Numbered from the stretch's first letter, positions 8,186 to 16,279 are shown. The stretch is 64,000 bases of DNA from Shouchella xiaoxiensis (GCF_016907895.1 NZ_JAFBCV010000001.1:496001-560000); one strand, 5' to 3'. Numbers and translations: made by a program. The notes: a model not told the origin generated them from the sequence alone.

Positions 8186-9517
8186 TTAAAACTGGATAAC
8201 ACCTATTAAAACGGCCAGTAGGACTAATACAATACTGAAACCCCAGACCCAGAAGAAGGCGTAACGAATGTATTTCCCCATATCAATTCCAGCAAGACCA
8301 ACAGCAAGCCATACCGCTGGAGCTAGTGGACTGACAAATGTTCCAACGACATTACCAATAATCATCGCATACGCAGTTGATGTACTCGCTACCCCTACTT
8401 GTGCGGTGATACTCTCAACAATTGGGAAAAGTGCGTAATAATAGGCATCTGTACTAGTCACCATATCAAATGGAACGCCAAACAAGCCAACAATTAGATG
8501 AAGCACAGGTAGTATTGCAGCTGGTAAAATTGATATACTATCGACTGCAATTGATTCAAGCATGCCGGATTCATCAATAATACCAAGAAAGGTTCCCGCT
8601 GCTAAAATAACGGCAGCCATTAACAGTGCGCTTGGAGAGTGCGCTTTTACGCGATCCATTTGCGTTTGTACATTCGGATAGTTCACGACGAGAGCTAGCA
8701 CGAGCCCAACCATAAACGAATACCCGGCAGGAAGCAACTCGGCTACAAGGATGATAAGAACGCCGACAAAGATAAGTGCGTTTGCCCAAATTAAATGATA
8801 CCGTTTCAAAGCTTTGTCGCCGTGTGAGCTAATTGAACGAAGCGCTTCTTGTAAGTCTGCTTCACTCATGGAACTCGCCGCAGCTTCTGCTAAGCCCATC
8901 TTGGCGATGCGTTTCTTTTCACGGACCCCTAGGCCAAATGCAAGTGCTAAAACGAGCACAATCCCAATCAATTGTACGGGAATTAACGGATACCATAGTT
9001 CAACAGGGCTCATATCAAGTACGCCTGCAACGCGACCTGTTGGACCCGCCCAAGGAACCATGTTCATAATACTTGCACTCAACCCTACAATAAGAACGAG
9101 TAAGTAAGGGCTCATATGTAACCGCTTATACAGGGGCAAGAGCGCGGGGATCGTAAGTAAGAAAGTAGTCGCCCCGGCACCATCAAGGTGAGCGACCATT
9201 CCGATTGCCGCCGTTCCAACTGCGACCGTTACAACGTTCCCTTTTGTTAAGCGAACCATTGCTTTTATGATTGGTTCAAAGAATCCAGTATCTTGTAAAA
9301 CACCAAAAAACAGAATAGCAAAGATAAACATGATGGCTACGTTCAACACTTTATCAATACCAGCTTCAAAAAATAAAGCAATTTCGTCAAGACCAAAGCC
9401 GGCAATAAACGCCCCGATTAAAGGAACGGCAATCATCGCAACGATGGGACTTGCTTTCCCCCACACAAGTAAGATGACAATGATTAGTATCATCGAAATA
9501 CCAATAAGACTTAACAT
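8186..9517 (-). CDS. CitMHS family citrate/metal-citrate transporter
   Basis: 443 residues with about 12 hydrophobic segments. It shows CitMHS features: an N-terminal VWGKASPIVAMIAVPLIGAF segment, HLDGAGATTFLLTIPALLP, MNMVPWAGPTGRVAGVL, and a mid-protein hydrophilic loop at residues ~195-235 that splits the two halves. Family members import citrate complexed with Mg or Ca, with protons. The start codon ATG at 9517 is preceded by GGGGGGAT. No two-component citrate sensor is adjacent, and the terminator lies just downstream. Confidence 0.88.
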   Translation of the reverse strand: MLSLIGISMILIIVILLVWGKASPIVAMIAVPLIGAFIAGFGLDEIALFFEAGIDKVLNVAIMFIFAILFFGVLQDTGFFEPIIKAMVRLTKGNVVTVAVGTAAIGMVAHLDGAGATTFLLTIPALLPLYKRLHMSPYLLVLIVGLSASIMNMVPWAGPTGRVAGVLDMSPVELWYPLIPVQLIGIVLVLALAFGLGVREKKRIAKMGLAEAAASSMSEADLQEALRSISSHGDKALKRYHLIWANALIFVGVLIILVAELLPAGYSFMVGLVLALVVNYPNVQTQMDRVKAHSPSALLMAAVILAAGTFLGIIDESGMLESIAVDSISILPAAILPVLHLIVGLFGVPFDMVTSTDAYYYALFPIVESITAQVGVASTSTAYAMIIGNVVGTFVSPLAPAVWLAVGLAGIDMGKYIRYAFFWVWGFSIVLVLLAVLIGVIQF

Positions 9518-9675
9518 GGATTATCCCCCCAGATGTAAATAACGTTATGTTTGCGCTTTCATTTCTACATAACCTACCATATCAGTGAGCTTGTTTATCG
9601 TTTCGTTCATAACGAGTATATTGTTCATTTTGTTCACGGTGGCAGAAAGCGAGATGACAGTATTTTATAAATTTA

Positions 9676-9704
9676 TTGTAAGTTTGATTTCGGCTTGGTA
9701 AACT
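9676..9704 (+). promoter_or_regulatory. Candidate SigA promoter of the leader peptide/CD3324 unit
   Basis: TTGTAA (9676-9681), a 17-bp spacer and TAAACT (9699-9704), about 35 bp before the leader ATG. This is a moderate match to TTGACA/TATAAT. Confidence 0.45.
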
Positions 9705-9738
9705 AGTCTGTATCAATGATAAAAGGAGAACACGATCT

Positions 9739-9762
9739 ATGAGAAAATACATTATTAACTAA
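9739..9762 (+). CDS. Seven-codon leader peptide
   Basis: The ORF reads MRKYIIN followed by TAA. It has its own ribosome binding site (AAAAGGAG at 9721-9728) and lies inside the 5' leader of the CD3324-type gene. Its stop codon lies within the first arm of an RNA hairpin (9759-9766 with 9774-9781). The arrangement resembles ribosome-stalling leader peptides that control translation or transcription of downstream resistance or regulatory genes. The length, ribosome binding site and hairpins are seen in the sequence; stalling and the inducer are inferred. Confidence 0.6.
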   Translation: MRKYIIN

Positions 9763-9844
9763 TAGCGAAGATTGCTATTAGTGAAGATACGATTGGTTGA
9801 AATAGCAGTCTTTGCTTACCTCTTATTTTACAATTAAGGAGGAG
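9759..9844 (+). promoter_or_regulatory. Attenuator-like leader with mutually exclusive RNA hairpins
   Basis: Hairpin A is CTAATAGC (9759-9766) with GCTATTAG (9774-9781), a perfect 8-bp stem. Hairpin B pairs about 9763-9779 (TAGCGAAGATTGCTATT) with about 9801-9818 (AATAGCAGTCTTTGCTTA) in a roughly 17-bp helix using two G-U pairs. B consumes both arms of A, so the two cannot coexist. CCTCTT just downstream (9819-9824) can pair with the AAGGAGG of the next gene at 9836-9842 with one bulge. A ribosome on the leader peptide would decide which structure forms. Confidence 0.6.
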
Positions 9845-9854
9845 CAGAGAGCGG

Positions 9855-10118
9855 ATGAGCTATCAAAAAGCGGAACACATTTTACCAGAAGAATTAGTAG
9901 AAATGGTCCAGAAGTACATAGATGGTGATGTTATCTATATCCCAAGGAAGCAAGAAAACAAGAAGTCTTGGGGCGAAGCAAATGGTGCCAAACGTGAAAT
10001 TCAGCACCGGAATGAGAATATACAATTAGCCTATGGTCGAGGGATTTCCATTACCGCATTAGCTGACCAGTATTGTTTATCACGAAAAAGCATTGAGCGA
10101 ATTGTATATCAGCCTTAA
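9855..10118 (+). CDS. CD3324 / Mor-like small DNA-binding protein
   Basis: 87 residues, ATG behind AAGGAGGAG. The C-terminal helix-turn-helix (GRGISITALADQYCLSRKSIERIV) and N-terminal ILPEELVEMVQKYIDGDVIYIPRK match the CD3324 family of Mor-transcription-activator-like proteins. These are small cytoplasmic proteins presumed to bind DNA; targets are unknown. The gene sits behind a leader peptide with competing hairpins and has its own terminator, so it is an independently regulated unit. Confidence 0.8.
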   Translation: MSYQKAEHILPEELVEMVQKYIDGDVIYIPRKQENKKSWGEANGAKREIQHRNENIQLAYGRGISITALADQYCLSRKSIERIVYQP

Positions 10119-10143
10119 AAGAGACGCTAAGTCTCTTTTTTGT
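10117..10143 (+). terminator. Intrinsic terminator of the CD3324-type gene
   Basis: AAAAGAGAC / GTCTCTTTT stem, loop GCTAA, followed by a T-run. It overlaps the stop codon of the gene. Confidence 0.85.
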
Positions 10144-10238
10144 ATTCCTCAAATATAGTTGGTAAGCGATATTGAGGTATTAAATAATCGGAATGCGTTT
10201 TAAGCTAATTATAAGAGAATGAGAGGATGAGAAAGAAT

Positions 10239-10799
10239 ATGCAACAGTTAAAGAAGTTAGCTGCTTTTCCAACGATCCATACAAAACGTTTAACGTTGCG
10301 TCAGCTTACGCATGAAGATGCCGAACAGCTTTACGCATATTACGCAAATGAATCCGTTTATCGCTACCTTGACTGGAATGGACCAGAATCCATCGAACAT
10401 AGCAAGCAAAACATTGATAGATGGAATAAAGGGTTTGAACAAGGCTGGATAATTCGATTCGCAATCGTAGATAACGAAACGAATACCGTTATTGGAACAA
10501 TCTTTTTAAGTGATTTCCACGGTAAGCGCGCTGAAATTGGATTTGAACTAAGCCAATACTATTGGCGCAGAGGGATTATGTCAGAAGCAATGAGAGAAGT
10601 GCTATATCTAGGGTTTCAACAGCTTCATCTGCAAAGAATTCAAGCGTTTGTTGCTGAAGAAAATGTTGCTTCAAGGCAGTTATTTAACTCATTTAATTTT
10701 AAAGAAGAAGGGTTATTGAGGCAGTATGAAACTCATTCTGTAACAGGTGAATGCAATGATATGTTGGTTTATAGTTTGATACAAGATGCAAAAGGATAA
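10239..10799 (+). CDS. GNAT acetyltransferase, RimJ/RimL type
   Basis: I take the ATG at 10239 because the AGAGG motif at 10222-10226 directly abuts the ATG at 10227, which is too close for use; the spacing to 10239 is 12. About 186 residues. The RimJ/L pattern is clear: IHTKRLTLRQLTHEDAEQLYAYYAN at the start, GFELSQYYWRRGIMSEAMREVL as the acetyl-CoA loop, and NVASRQLFNSFNFKEEGLLRQYE. It is probably an N-alpha or small-molecule acetyltransferase. It is followed closely by a second RimL-type gene, forming a two-gene operon. Confidence 0.88.
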   Translation: MQQLKKLAAFPTIHTKRLTLRQLTHEDAEQLYAYYANESVYRYLDWNGPESIEHSKQNIDRWNKGFEQGWIIRFAIVDNETNTVIGTIFLSDFHGKRAEIGFELSQYYWRRGIMSEAMREVLYLGFQQLHLQRIQAFVAEENVASRQLFNSFNFKEEGLLRQYETHSVTGECNDMLVYSLIQDAKG

Positions 10800-10811
10800 G
10801 GGGATGAATCA

Positions 10812-11354
10812 ATGTTTTCATTTAAAGTAAACGACCAGATTGAGCTTGAGCTTATGCAGCACCATCATAAAGGAGAGCTGTACGACCTAATTGATTCAAA
10901 TAGGCAGCATCTTCGGCAATGGCTGCTCTGGGTTGATAAGCGAAACGCCGTTTCAGATTTAGATGCTGTTATACCGATTTGGTTACATAATTATGCCGAC
11001 AACAATGGCTTTGATGCGGGAATTCGATACAATGGCAAACTTGTCGGCATGATTGCTTTACAAAAAATTGATTGGAAAAACAGCAAGACAAGTATCGGTT
11101 ACTTCTTAGCGCAAGAAGCACAGGGGAAAGGAATTATCACAAAAGCTATTACCGCACTATTGCCCTATATATTTCAAACTCTAAAGCTTAATCGAGTAGA
11201 AATCCACTGTGCGCAAAGCAACACGAAAAGTTTAGCAATCCCCGAAAGGTTAGGATTTCAAAAAGAGGGCATTCAAAAGGAAGGTCAATGGCTCTATGAT
11301 TATTATGAAGACATTGTTCTGTACCGTTTGCTCGCAAAAGATTGGAAGAAGTAG
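10812..11354 (+). CDS. GNAT acetyltransferase, RimL/YdaF type
   Basis: 180 residues, ATG behind AAGGGGATGAATCA, 12 bp after the previous GNAT stop. It has N-terminal LRQWLLWVDKRN (the substrate-side helix seen in YdaF/RimL), the acetyl-CoA loop GYFLAQEAQGKGIITKAIT, and the terminal NTKSLAIPERLGFQKEGIQK. It shares the RimJ/L architecture with its upstream neighbour but is clearly diverged, so it is not a recent duplicate. Substrate unknown. Confidence 0.88.
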   Translation: MFSFKVNDQIELELMQHHHKGELYDLIDSNRQHLRQWLLWVDKRNAVSDLDAVIPIWLHNYADNNGFDAGIRYNGKLVGMIALQKIDWKNSKTSIGYFLAQEAQGKGIITKAITALLPYIFQTLKLNRVEIHCAQSNTKSLAIPERLGFQKEGIQKEGQWLYDYYEDIVLYRLLAKDWKK

Positions 11355-11577
11355 CGACACCTCCTTACCATCGTTTTTAATGTTTGATTTGTTCAGAGAG
11401 TTAGTCCGAGCAACAACGGAAATATAGTTTTGCACGAAGTGACATTCACTAAGAGTCACTCATACTATTGCTTCTAACGGAGAGGCATATAATTTGGTCT
11501 AGCGCAAGAAAATAGGGTTTGTTTAAAAGACGAGCGGGTATGATAGAATTAACGTCTTAAGTAAAGGTGAGAACGTG

Positions 11578-11733
11578 ATGTTAACGATCGATGAGGTTTC
11601 TATCATACAAAGAGAAGTTCGGTATCTAAACCAACTCAAAAAAGAGATACACAATCCTGAGTGTCCTTTTCTACACATGATTAATGGTCAAATAAATGAC
11701 CTAAATCGTGCATTAGATGGGTATGACTTTTAA
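11578..11733 (+). CDS. Small 51-residue helical protein
   Basis: A short ORF from ATG 11578 with AAAGGTGAG nine bases upstream, and a terminator starting 27 bp after its stop. The product begins MLTIDEVSIIQREVRYLNQL and is predicted to be two amphipathic helices joined by an NPECPF turn; it carries one cysteine. Size and two-helix layout recall Spo0E-like phosphatases, but the SxELD motif of that family is missing, so I do not assign it. The ribosome binding site plus terminator make a real gene plausible. Confidence 0.5.
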   Translation: MLTIDEVSIIQREVRYLNQLKKEIHNPECPFLHMINGQINDLNRALDGYDF

Positions 11734-11758
11734 TAAGAGCGAATCCTATAAATATTGC

Positions 11759-11789
11759 TAAAGTACCTGGTTGATTTGGTGCTTTTTTT
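11759..11789 (+). terminator. Intrinsic terminator
   Basis: AAGTACC (11761-11767) pairs with GGTGCTT (11778-11784) through one G-U pair, followed by a run of seven T. It follows the 51-residue ORF. Confidence 0.7.
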
Positions 11790-11916
11790 GTTTTTGAACA
11801 TCATTACTGAAAGTATTTAAACAAACAATCTGTCATTTTAAACAAAACTTCTTTTAATTAAATGGCACATGTATACAATGAAGCTAGAAGTCATTTACTG
11901 ATGAAGGAGGAACGGA

Positions 11917-12039
11917 GTGAAGATTTCAGTTCAAGCATCTGCTGCATATGAAAAATTGGAAGTCGAAATTAAACATTTTAAGCAGGACACTCAAGTCGAG
12001 AAGCTCGTAAAGCATTTGCAACGTTTCCAAGCAAAATAA
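11917..12039 (+). CDS. Small 40-residue coiled-coil peptide
   Basis: The ORF starts at GTG 11917 with a perfect AAGGAGG at 11904-11910. The product begins MKISVQASAAYEKLEVEIKH and is largely charged and helical, ending HLQRFQAK. Its stop is 16 bp upstream of the glycolipid-binding-like gene, whose AGGAGG begins in the gap, so the two are very likely co-transcribed. No family recognised. Confidence 0.55.
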   Translation: MKISVQASAAYEKLEVEIKHFKQDTQVEKLVKHLQRFQAK

Positions 12040-12055
12040 AAATGAGGAGGCTGAA

Positions 12056-12613
12056 ATGCAGTCAACATTGGTCTGGAAGAGTCTTGAATTTTTTGGTATT
12101 GAGTACGTTGGGTTAACACAAACAGAGAGTGAGATTCGGGTGATCAGTACAATCATTAAATCCGAAACTGCTAAACCTGAGAAGATTGAATACAGTCTGA
12201 CTTTAACGTTAGATTGGCAAGTGAAGCAACTTTATGTAAAAAACAGTCGCTATCAACATGTGATTCAATTATTCCAAAACGAGATGGGGTGTTGGGTGAA
12301 TCAATTTGGTGAGGAAATTCCTCAATTAAGAGGGGCTGTTGATGTAGATTTATCCTGCACACCTTTTACAAATTCATTACCGATAAAACGGCTACCGTGG
12401 GAACTGAATCAACCAATCAATTTAGAAATGGTTTATGTCGATGCATCTAGTGGTGCCTATAGAAAAGTGACGCAAAGCTATGAGCTGCTTGATGCGAAGG
12501 AAGAATTTCAATTGTTTCATTACAAGAGCGGTGCCTTTCAATCGAAAATACTTGCAAACAGAGACGGTATTGTAAGTGAGTATCCAAATTTATTTGCGCT
12601 CGTTTCATATTAA
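12056..12613 (+). CDS. Putative glycolipid-binding protein (DUF1089/PA1994-like)
   Basis: 185 residues behind GAGGAGG. The PA1994/YgjV-like fold is indicated by the mid-protein DVDLSCTPFTNSLPIKRL, the Y-V-x-A-x-x-G-x-Y segment (VYVDASSGAYRKVTQSYE), and the C-terminal KILANRDGIVSEYPNLFALV, which resembles the D-x-x-G-x-V-x-x-Y-P ending of this family. No signal peptide, so it is cytoplasmic. The name derives from structural resemblance to lipoprotein carriers; actual ligand unknown. Confidence 0.75.
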   Translation: MQSTLVWKSLEFFGIEYVGLTQTESEIRVISTIIKSETAKPEKIEYSLTLTLDWQVKQLYVKNSRYQHVIQLFQNEMGCWVNQFGEEIPQLRGAVDVDLSCTPFTNSLPIKRLPWELNQPINLEMVYVDASSGAYRKVTQSYELLDAKEEFQLFHYKSGAFQSKILANRDGIVSEYPNLFALVSY

Positions 12614-12629
12614 TAGAAATGACTACATC

Positions 12630-12660
12630 ACATCTCTTAGTAAAAAGAGATGTTTTTTTT
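12630..12660 (+). terminator. Intrinsic terminator
   Basis: A 9-bp stem ACATCTCTT/AAGAGATGT with loop AGTAA and a run of eight T, directly after the glycolipid-binding-like gene. Confidence 0.88.
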
Positions 12661-12739
12661 GTGAGATAAAGTATGAATAGATATTGCCAATGAAGCCAGA
12701 TATACTTAAGCAAACAACCAATGAAAGCAGGGAAGAACG

Positions 12740-13522
12740 ATGGAGCTTAAAGTGTTGTCGTACAATGTGCGGTATGGAAGTGAAGAAGATTTAACAGAAA
12801 ATAGCTGGAGAAATAGGCGATTAGCGATGAAAAGCTTACTAAAATTAGAAGATACCGATTTAATTGCCACACAAGAGGGCCTCTATCAACAGATTATGGA
12901 GATTGAAGCCGATTTAGAGCAGTATAACTGGTGTGGTGAAGGAAGGGAAGGGGGAACAATCGGAGAACATATGGCGATTTTTTATAAAAAAGATCGTTTT
13001 ACACTGCTTGAAACGGGGCATTACTGGCTTTCTGAAACACCCTATACGAAGGGATCAATGTCTTGGGGTACAAATTATCCGCGCATGGTAACTTGGGTGA
13101 AATTAAAGGAAACGCAATTAAATAAGGTATTCTATCTGATCAATACTCACCTTGATCATGAATCCGAACAAGCACGGATTGAAAGTGCAAAAATGATCAT
13201 ACATAAAAGTCTTCAACTTGAAGACCAGATTCCCATCATCCTAACCGGTGATTTTAATACTGCAAGAAATAGCAATGTCCATCAAATTCTAACAAGGGAT
13301 TGTTTCTTTGAAGATCCGTGGAATATAGAGATTGTGAAAACGAATGAGAAGCTTGGGACATTTAATGATTTTTATGATGAGAGAGGCGGAGGTTCGATCT
13401 TGAAGATTGATTGGATCTTAATTAAAGGATTTTCTGCAACTGCAATTGGAATTAATAATGCAACAATTCGCGGTCAGTTTCCTAGTGATCATTTTCCTGT
13501 TAGTGCCGATCTCAACCTTTAA
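12740..13522 (+). CDS. Endonuclease/exonuclease/phosphatase family protein
   Basis: 260 residues. EEP fold motifs are in order: LSYNVRYG (residues ~5-12, Asn), ATQEG (Glu metal ligand), INTHLDHES, TGDFNT (Asp/Asn of the active site), LKIDWILIKG and the final SDHFPVSADL (Asp-His pair). No signal peptide. Close relatives are annotated as metal-dependent hydrolases acting on phosphodiesters; substrate unclear. The ribosome binding site (CAGGGAAG) is weak. Confidence 0.87.
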   Translation: MELKVLSYNVRYGSEEDLTENSWRNRRLAMKSLLKLEDTDLIATQEGLYQQIMEIEADLEQYNWCGEGREGGTIGEHMAIFYKKDRFTLLETGHYWLSETPYTKGSMSWGTNYPRMVTWVKLKETQLNKVFYLINTHLDHESEQARIESAKMIIHKSLQLEDQIPIILTGDFNTARNSNVHQILTRDCFFEDPWNIEIVKTNEKLGTFNDFYDERGGGSILKIDWILIKGFSATAIGINNATIRGQFPSDHFPVSADLNL

Positions 13523-13623
13523 CTACATCAAAAGTCTGAGAGAACATACATCTGACGCTGCTTCTGAATGCGGTTTCTTTCATGATAGATTGGTGGAGAG
13601 AGAAGCATGAAGGAGAAGAGAGA

Positions 13624-13713
13624 ATGAGAATAGAACAGAGAATCGAAACAAGGAATGGCTGGTTCCTCGAATTTACGAATCGTTACTGCTTAAAGGAATC
13701 GCCTAATGAGTAA
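13624..13713 (+). CDS. Short upstream ORF coupled to the MFS gene
   Basis: A 29-codon ORF with AAGGAGAAGAGAGA before its ATG. It begins MRIEQRIETRNGWFLEF, and its stop (TAA at 13711-13713) overlaps the start of the MFS gene (ATG at 13706). The MFS ribosome binding site AAAGGA lies inside it, so translation of the short ORF should affect initiation of the transporter. Whether the peptide itself matters cannot be told. Confidence 0.4.
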   Translation: MRIEQRIETRNGWFLEFTNRYCLKESPNE

Positions 13714-14935
13714 CTCAATTAAGAAAGACGTTCGCCTATGGATGTTAATTGCTGCAAATTTCTCTTCAGCGATTGGAATGGGAATATTGAGTATTGGTGT
13801 AGCTTGGTTAATTCTTGAGCAACCTCAAGGAGAAAAGTTGCTTGGGATTATTATGGTTGTGACAACAATATTGATTTTTTTTGGAGCACCTTATATAGGC
13901 AGTTTAGTCGATCGCTTCTCACGTAAACGGCTGTTTCAATTAAATCAAGTATTCATTTTTCTAATTGTGTTTCCAATTGCGTTATTTGGATATTGGAATC
14001 AAGAGTTGACGACATGGCAGTTGCTTGCGCTGTATATTGCATCTGTGATCTACTACAGCATCCACTACCCGACTATGCTTGCTTTTGTACAAGAAATATT
14101 CGACTCAAAAACCCATAATCGTTTGAATGGCGTTTTGGAAATTCAATCTCAAGCAGCGAGCATGATTGCTGGCGGATTAGCTGGAATATTATTTCAGCTA
14201 ATGGATCCAGCTCGCTTGTTAATGGCAGTAGCAATTGGATTTGTAATGAGCTTTGTACTTCTTTCCAGCATTCCATATCAACGCAAGTTCATCAAAAGAG
14301 ACCATACAACTATTTTCTCATCAATGTTTGCTGGAGTGCCATTTATTAAACAGCATTGGAAAATTTGTTTAAGTATTTTTGCGCTAACGATTCCGTTCTT
14401 AACATTAATGGTAGGAAACTATTTAAGGCCGGTATTTATTCAGACAACGCTTGAAGCGGATGCCTCAATCTATGGATTTAGCAACATGATTTATTCCATT
14501 GGCGCGGTCTTAGCAGGAATCTTTATTCCAATAATATACGCGAAGTGGGGACCTTGGATAGCATCAATGTTAGCTGTTGCAACATACACCGTTTCATTGG
14601 TATTCATCGCTGTGTTGCCATTCATAGGATTGTTTTTGTTTATGCAGGTCCTGACAGGAATAGGAAATGCGGGAAGTCGTATCTGTAAGCAGAATTTGAT
14701 GATGGCGCACATACCGAACGCATTTATCGGTCGAGTGAATGGGATATTTGAAGCTGTTGGAACAAGCATTCGACTTGCTCTACTTCTAGCATTCACGTAC
14801 GCACTTGATTGGATTAGTGTTCAAACCGCTTTCTTCATTACGGCTATCCTTTCATTTGCAGGTCTGCTATTTCTTATTAAAAGAAAAAATGAGCTGGAAG
14901 CGGTACCGGAAGCACGATTTGAGCAAAGTGCTTAA
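13706..14935 (+). CDS. MFS efflux transporter, DHA3 (MefA-like) family
   Basis: 409 residues with 12 hydrophobic segments. The loop 2-3 motif GSLVDRFSRKRLFQLNQ is the MFS motif A of DHA3 drug exporters such as macrolide pumps. The N-terminal half holds FSSAIGMGILSIGVAWLILEQ. It probably exports a hydrophobic compound using the proton gradient. Its start overlaps a 29-codon upstream ORF. A terminator follows. Confidence 0.88.
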   Translation: MSNSIKKDVRLWMLIAANFSSAIGMGILSIGVAWLILEQPQGEKLLGIIMVVTTILIFFGAPYIGSLVDRFSRKRLFQLNQVFIFLIVFPIALFGYWNQELTTWQLLALYIASVIYYSIHYPTMLAFVQEIFDSKTHNRLNGVLEIQSQAASMIAGGLAGILFQLMDPARLLMAVAIGFVMSFVLLSSIPYQRKFIKRDHTTIFSSMFAGVPFIKQHWKICLSIFALTIPFLTLMVGNYLRPVFIQTTLEADASIYGFSNMIYSIGAVLAGIFIPIIYAKWGPWIASMLAVATYTVSLVFIAVLPFIGLFLFMQVLTGIGNAGSRICKQNLMMAHIPNAFIGRVNGIFEAVGTSIRLALLLAFTYALDWISVQTAFFITAILSFAGLLFLIKRKNELEAVPEARFEQSA

Positions 14936-14973
14936 GTGAATATACTTTTAAGGAACTTTTCTACAAAACAGAA

Positions 14974-15012
14974 AAGAAAGCGTAAATCTTCATTGATTTA
15001 CGCCTTCTTTTA
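14974..15012. terminator. Bidirectional terminator
   Basis: GCGTAAATC (14980-14988) and GATTTACGC (14995-15003) form a 9-bp stem, followed by CTTCTTTT on the plus strand and TTTCTTTTC on the minus strand. It lies at the end of the convergent MFS and hydrolase genes. Confidence 0.8.
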
Positions 15013-16279
15013 CAGAGGAACTTTCCAAGAAGTTAAATATGTGAGGAAGAGAATCGGCTGCGGCTAATGCGTTTGCCTCTGCAGTTCCACCGAATTGCAT
15101 CGTCATCCGACCGCCTACATGCTCATTAAGATTAGCGGGCATATTCGGTAATGCATAGGGGAAGGAAAGAAAGTGACCTGCTTGCTCATAATGCTTCCAC
15201 TCAAGCTGTGGAAGCTTATTTTTCATCAGTTTAGCAAAATGTGCTGCTGGCCAAACTTGATCATCTCCGCCAGTGAGGAGGAGAACAGGGGCTTTAATAT
15301 TTTCTACTTTAATTCGAGCCGCTTCATTTTTTGCCGGAGCTTTCAAGCTACTCTCCCAAATTCCTAAGAAAGAAGCGGGTTTCTTAACCATCCATTGTCG
15401 AAAGAAAGAAAACATTACGGATGGTCGATACGTAAATTTTAAATAAGGAATGGCTTTGTCCGCTAAAGTCCATGATTGGATCGGAGCATAGATCGAATTT
15501 TTTAATCCTGATGTTACATATGCTCCAGGTGCACCAGCAATAACGGCATTAAACTGGTCATAAGTTGAAGCGAGCAGTAAAGCGAGCTCGGCACCTCTTG
15601 AGTAGCCAATTACAGAAATCTTTTCTTCATTTTCCGTCATTTCTTTGAATACTTGAATCGCGCCCTGGAAGTATTCAAGCGGGATGTTCTCAAGGTTATT
15701 CGGTACACCGTCTTGATTAAAATAAGCGAGATCGAGTACGTTGTAGCCTTTTGCTGCGAGCATCGTCGCAGCATGCTCTAATCTGCCCCCATCGGATCCG
15801 GCAAGAAGCATAACGTTTTGAGTAGCAGTTTGATCTATTGGTTGATATAGCGTCCCTACAGCGCCATTTGATCGCATCTCTCTTTTTATGACCCGATCGG
15901 TGTAGAAGGATATAGCAACCGCTGTCTCGTTAATGGTTTGATGATTCGCTTCCAGTCGAAGGGTTACTTTCAGTGGCTCCGCCGTTGTTTTCGTGAAATA
16001 ATGACCATTTGCTTTTGTGTGATGAGTCATTGACCAAATTATACCCGCTTGATCAATCGACTGATAGGATCCCGATTCGGGAGCATTCTGTGCTAAAGAA
16101 ATTTCACCAGACTCACTTGCACGAAACGTTGCCCATGAAGTAAATTGCTCATTTGCGTCATCTTTTAAAAGCGCGCGTAATGTTAGCTCTTGATTCGGTT
16201 GACAGCCAACGATCGTAATATAGATAGCTTCATCAATTCGTGGATGTTCAGGTGTAACATGGATGGAAGGGTTTGTCAT
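14990..16279 (-). CDS. Acyl-CoA thioester hydrolase / BAAT C-terminal domain protein
   Basis: 429 residues. The N-terminal ~125 residues form a beta-sandwich (thioesterase/BAAT N-domain, starting IHVTPEHPRIDEAIYITIVG). The C-terminal alpha/beta hydrolase domain carries the nucleophile Ser227 in VIGYSRGAE, Asp339/340 in LTGGDDQVWP and His369 in EQAGHFLSFP. In mammalian BAAT the nucleophile is Cys; serine here points to hydrolase activity. No signal peptide. The natural acyl thioester or ester is unknown. Confidence 0.87.
   Translation of the reverse strand: MTNPSIHVTPEHPRIDEAIYITIVGCQPNQELTLRALLKDDANEQFTSWATFRASESGEISLAQNAPESGSYQSIDQAGIIWSMTHHTKANGHYFTKTTAEPLKVTLRLEANHQTINETAVAISFYTDRVIKREMRSNGAVGTLYQPIDQTATQNVMLLAGSDGGRLEHAATMLAAKGYNVLDLAYFNQDGVPNNLENIPLEYFQGAIQVFKEMTENEEKISVIGYSRGAELALLLASTYDQFNAVIAGAPGAYVTSGLKNSIYAPIQSWTLADKAIPYLKFTYRPSVMFSFFRQWMVKKPASFLGIWESSLKAPAKNEAARIKVENIKAPVLLLTGGDDQVWPAAHFAKLMKNKLPQLEWKHYEQAGHFLSFPYALPNMPANLNEHVGGRMTMQFGGTAEANALAAADSLPHIFNFLESSSVKEGVNQ

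Noticed and set aside
8574-9542. Several overlapping plus- and minus-strand ORFs within the CitMHS gene
   Set aside because: Shadows of a well-supported membrane protein gene.
11250-11459. Minus-strand ORF of 69 codons overlapping the RimL-type gene end
   Set aside because: No ribosome binding site or family; mostly antisense to a clear gene.
11578-11733. Spo0E-like aspartyl-phosphate phosphatase
   Set aside because: Size and helices fit but the SxELD signature is absent, so it is left as a hypothetical protein.
13650-13700. T-box-like or riboswitch-like element upstream of the MFS gene
   Set aside because: Only a short AGGAA...TTCCT stem; the conserved T-box sequence is absent and the region is read as a short ORF.
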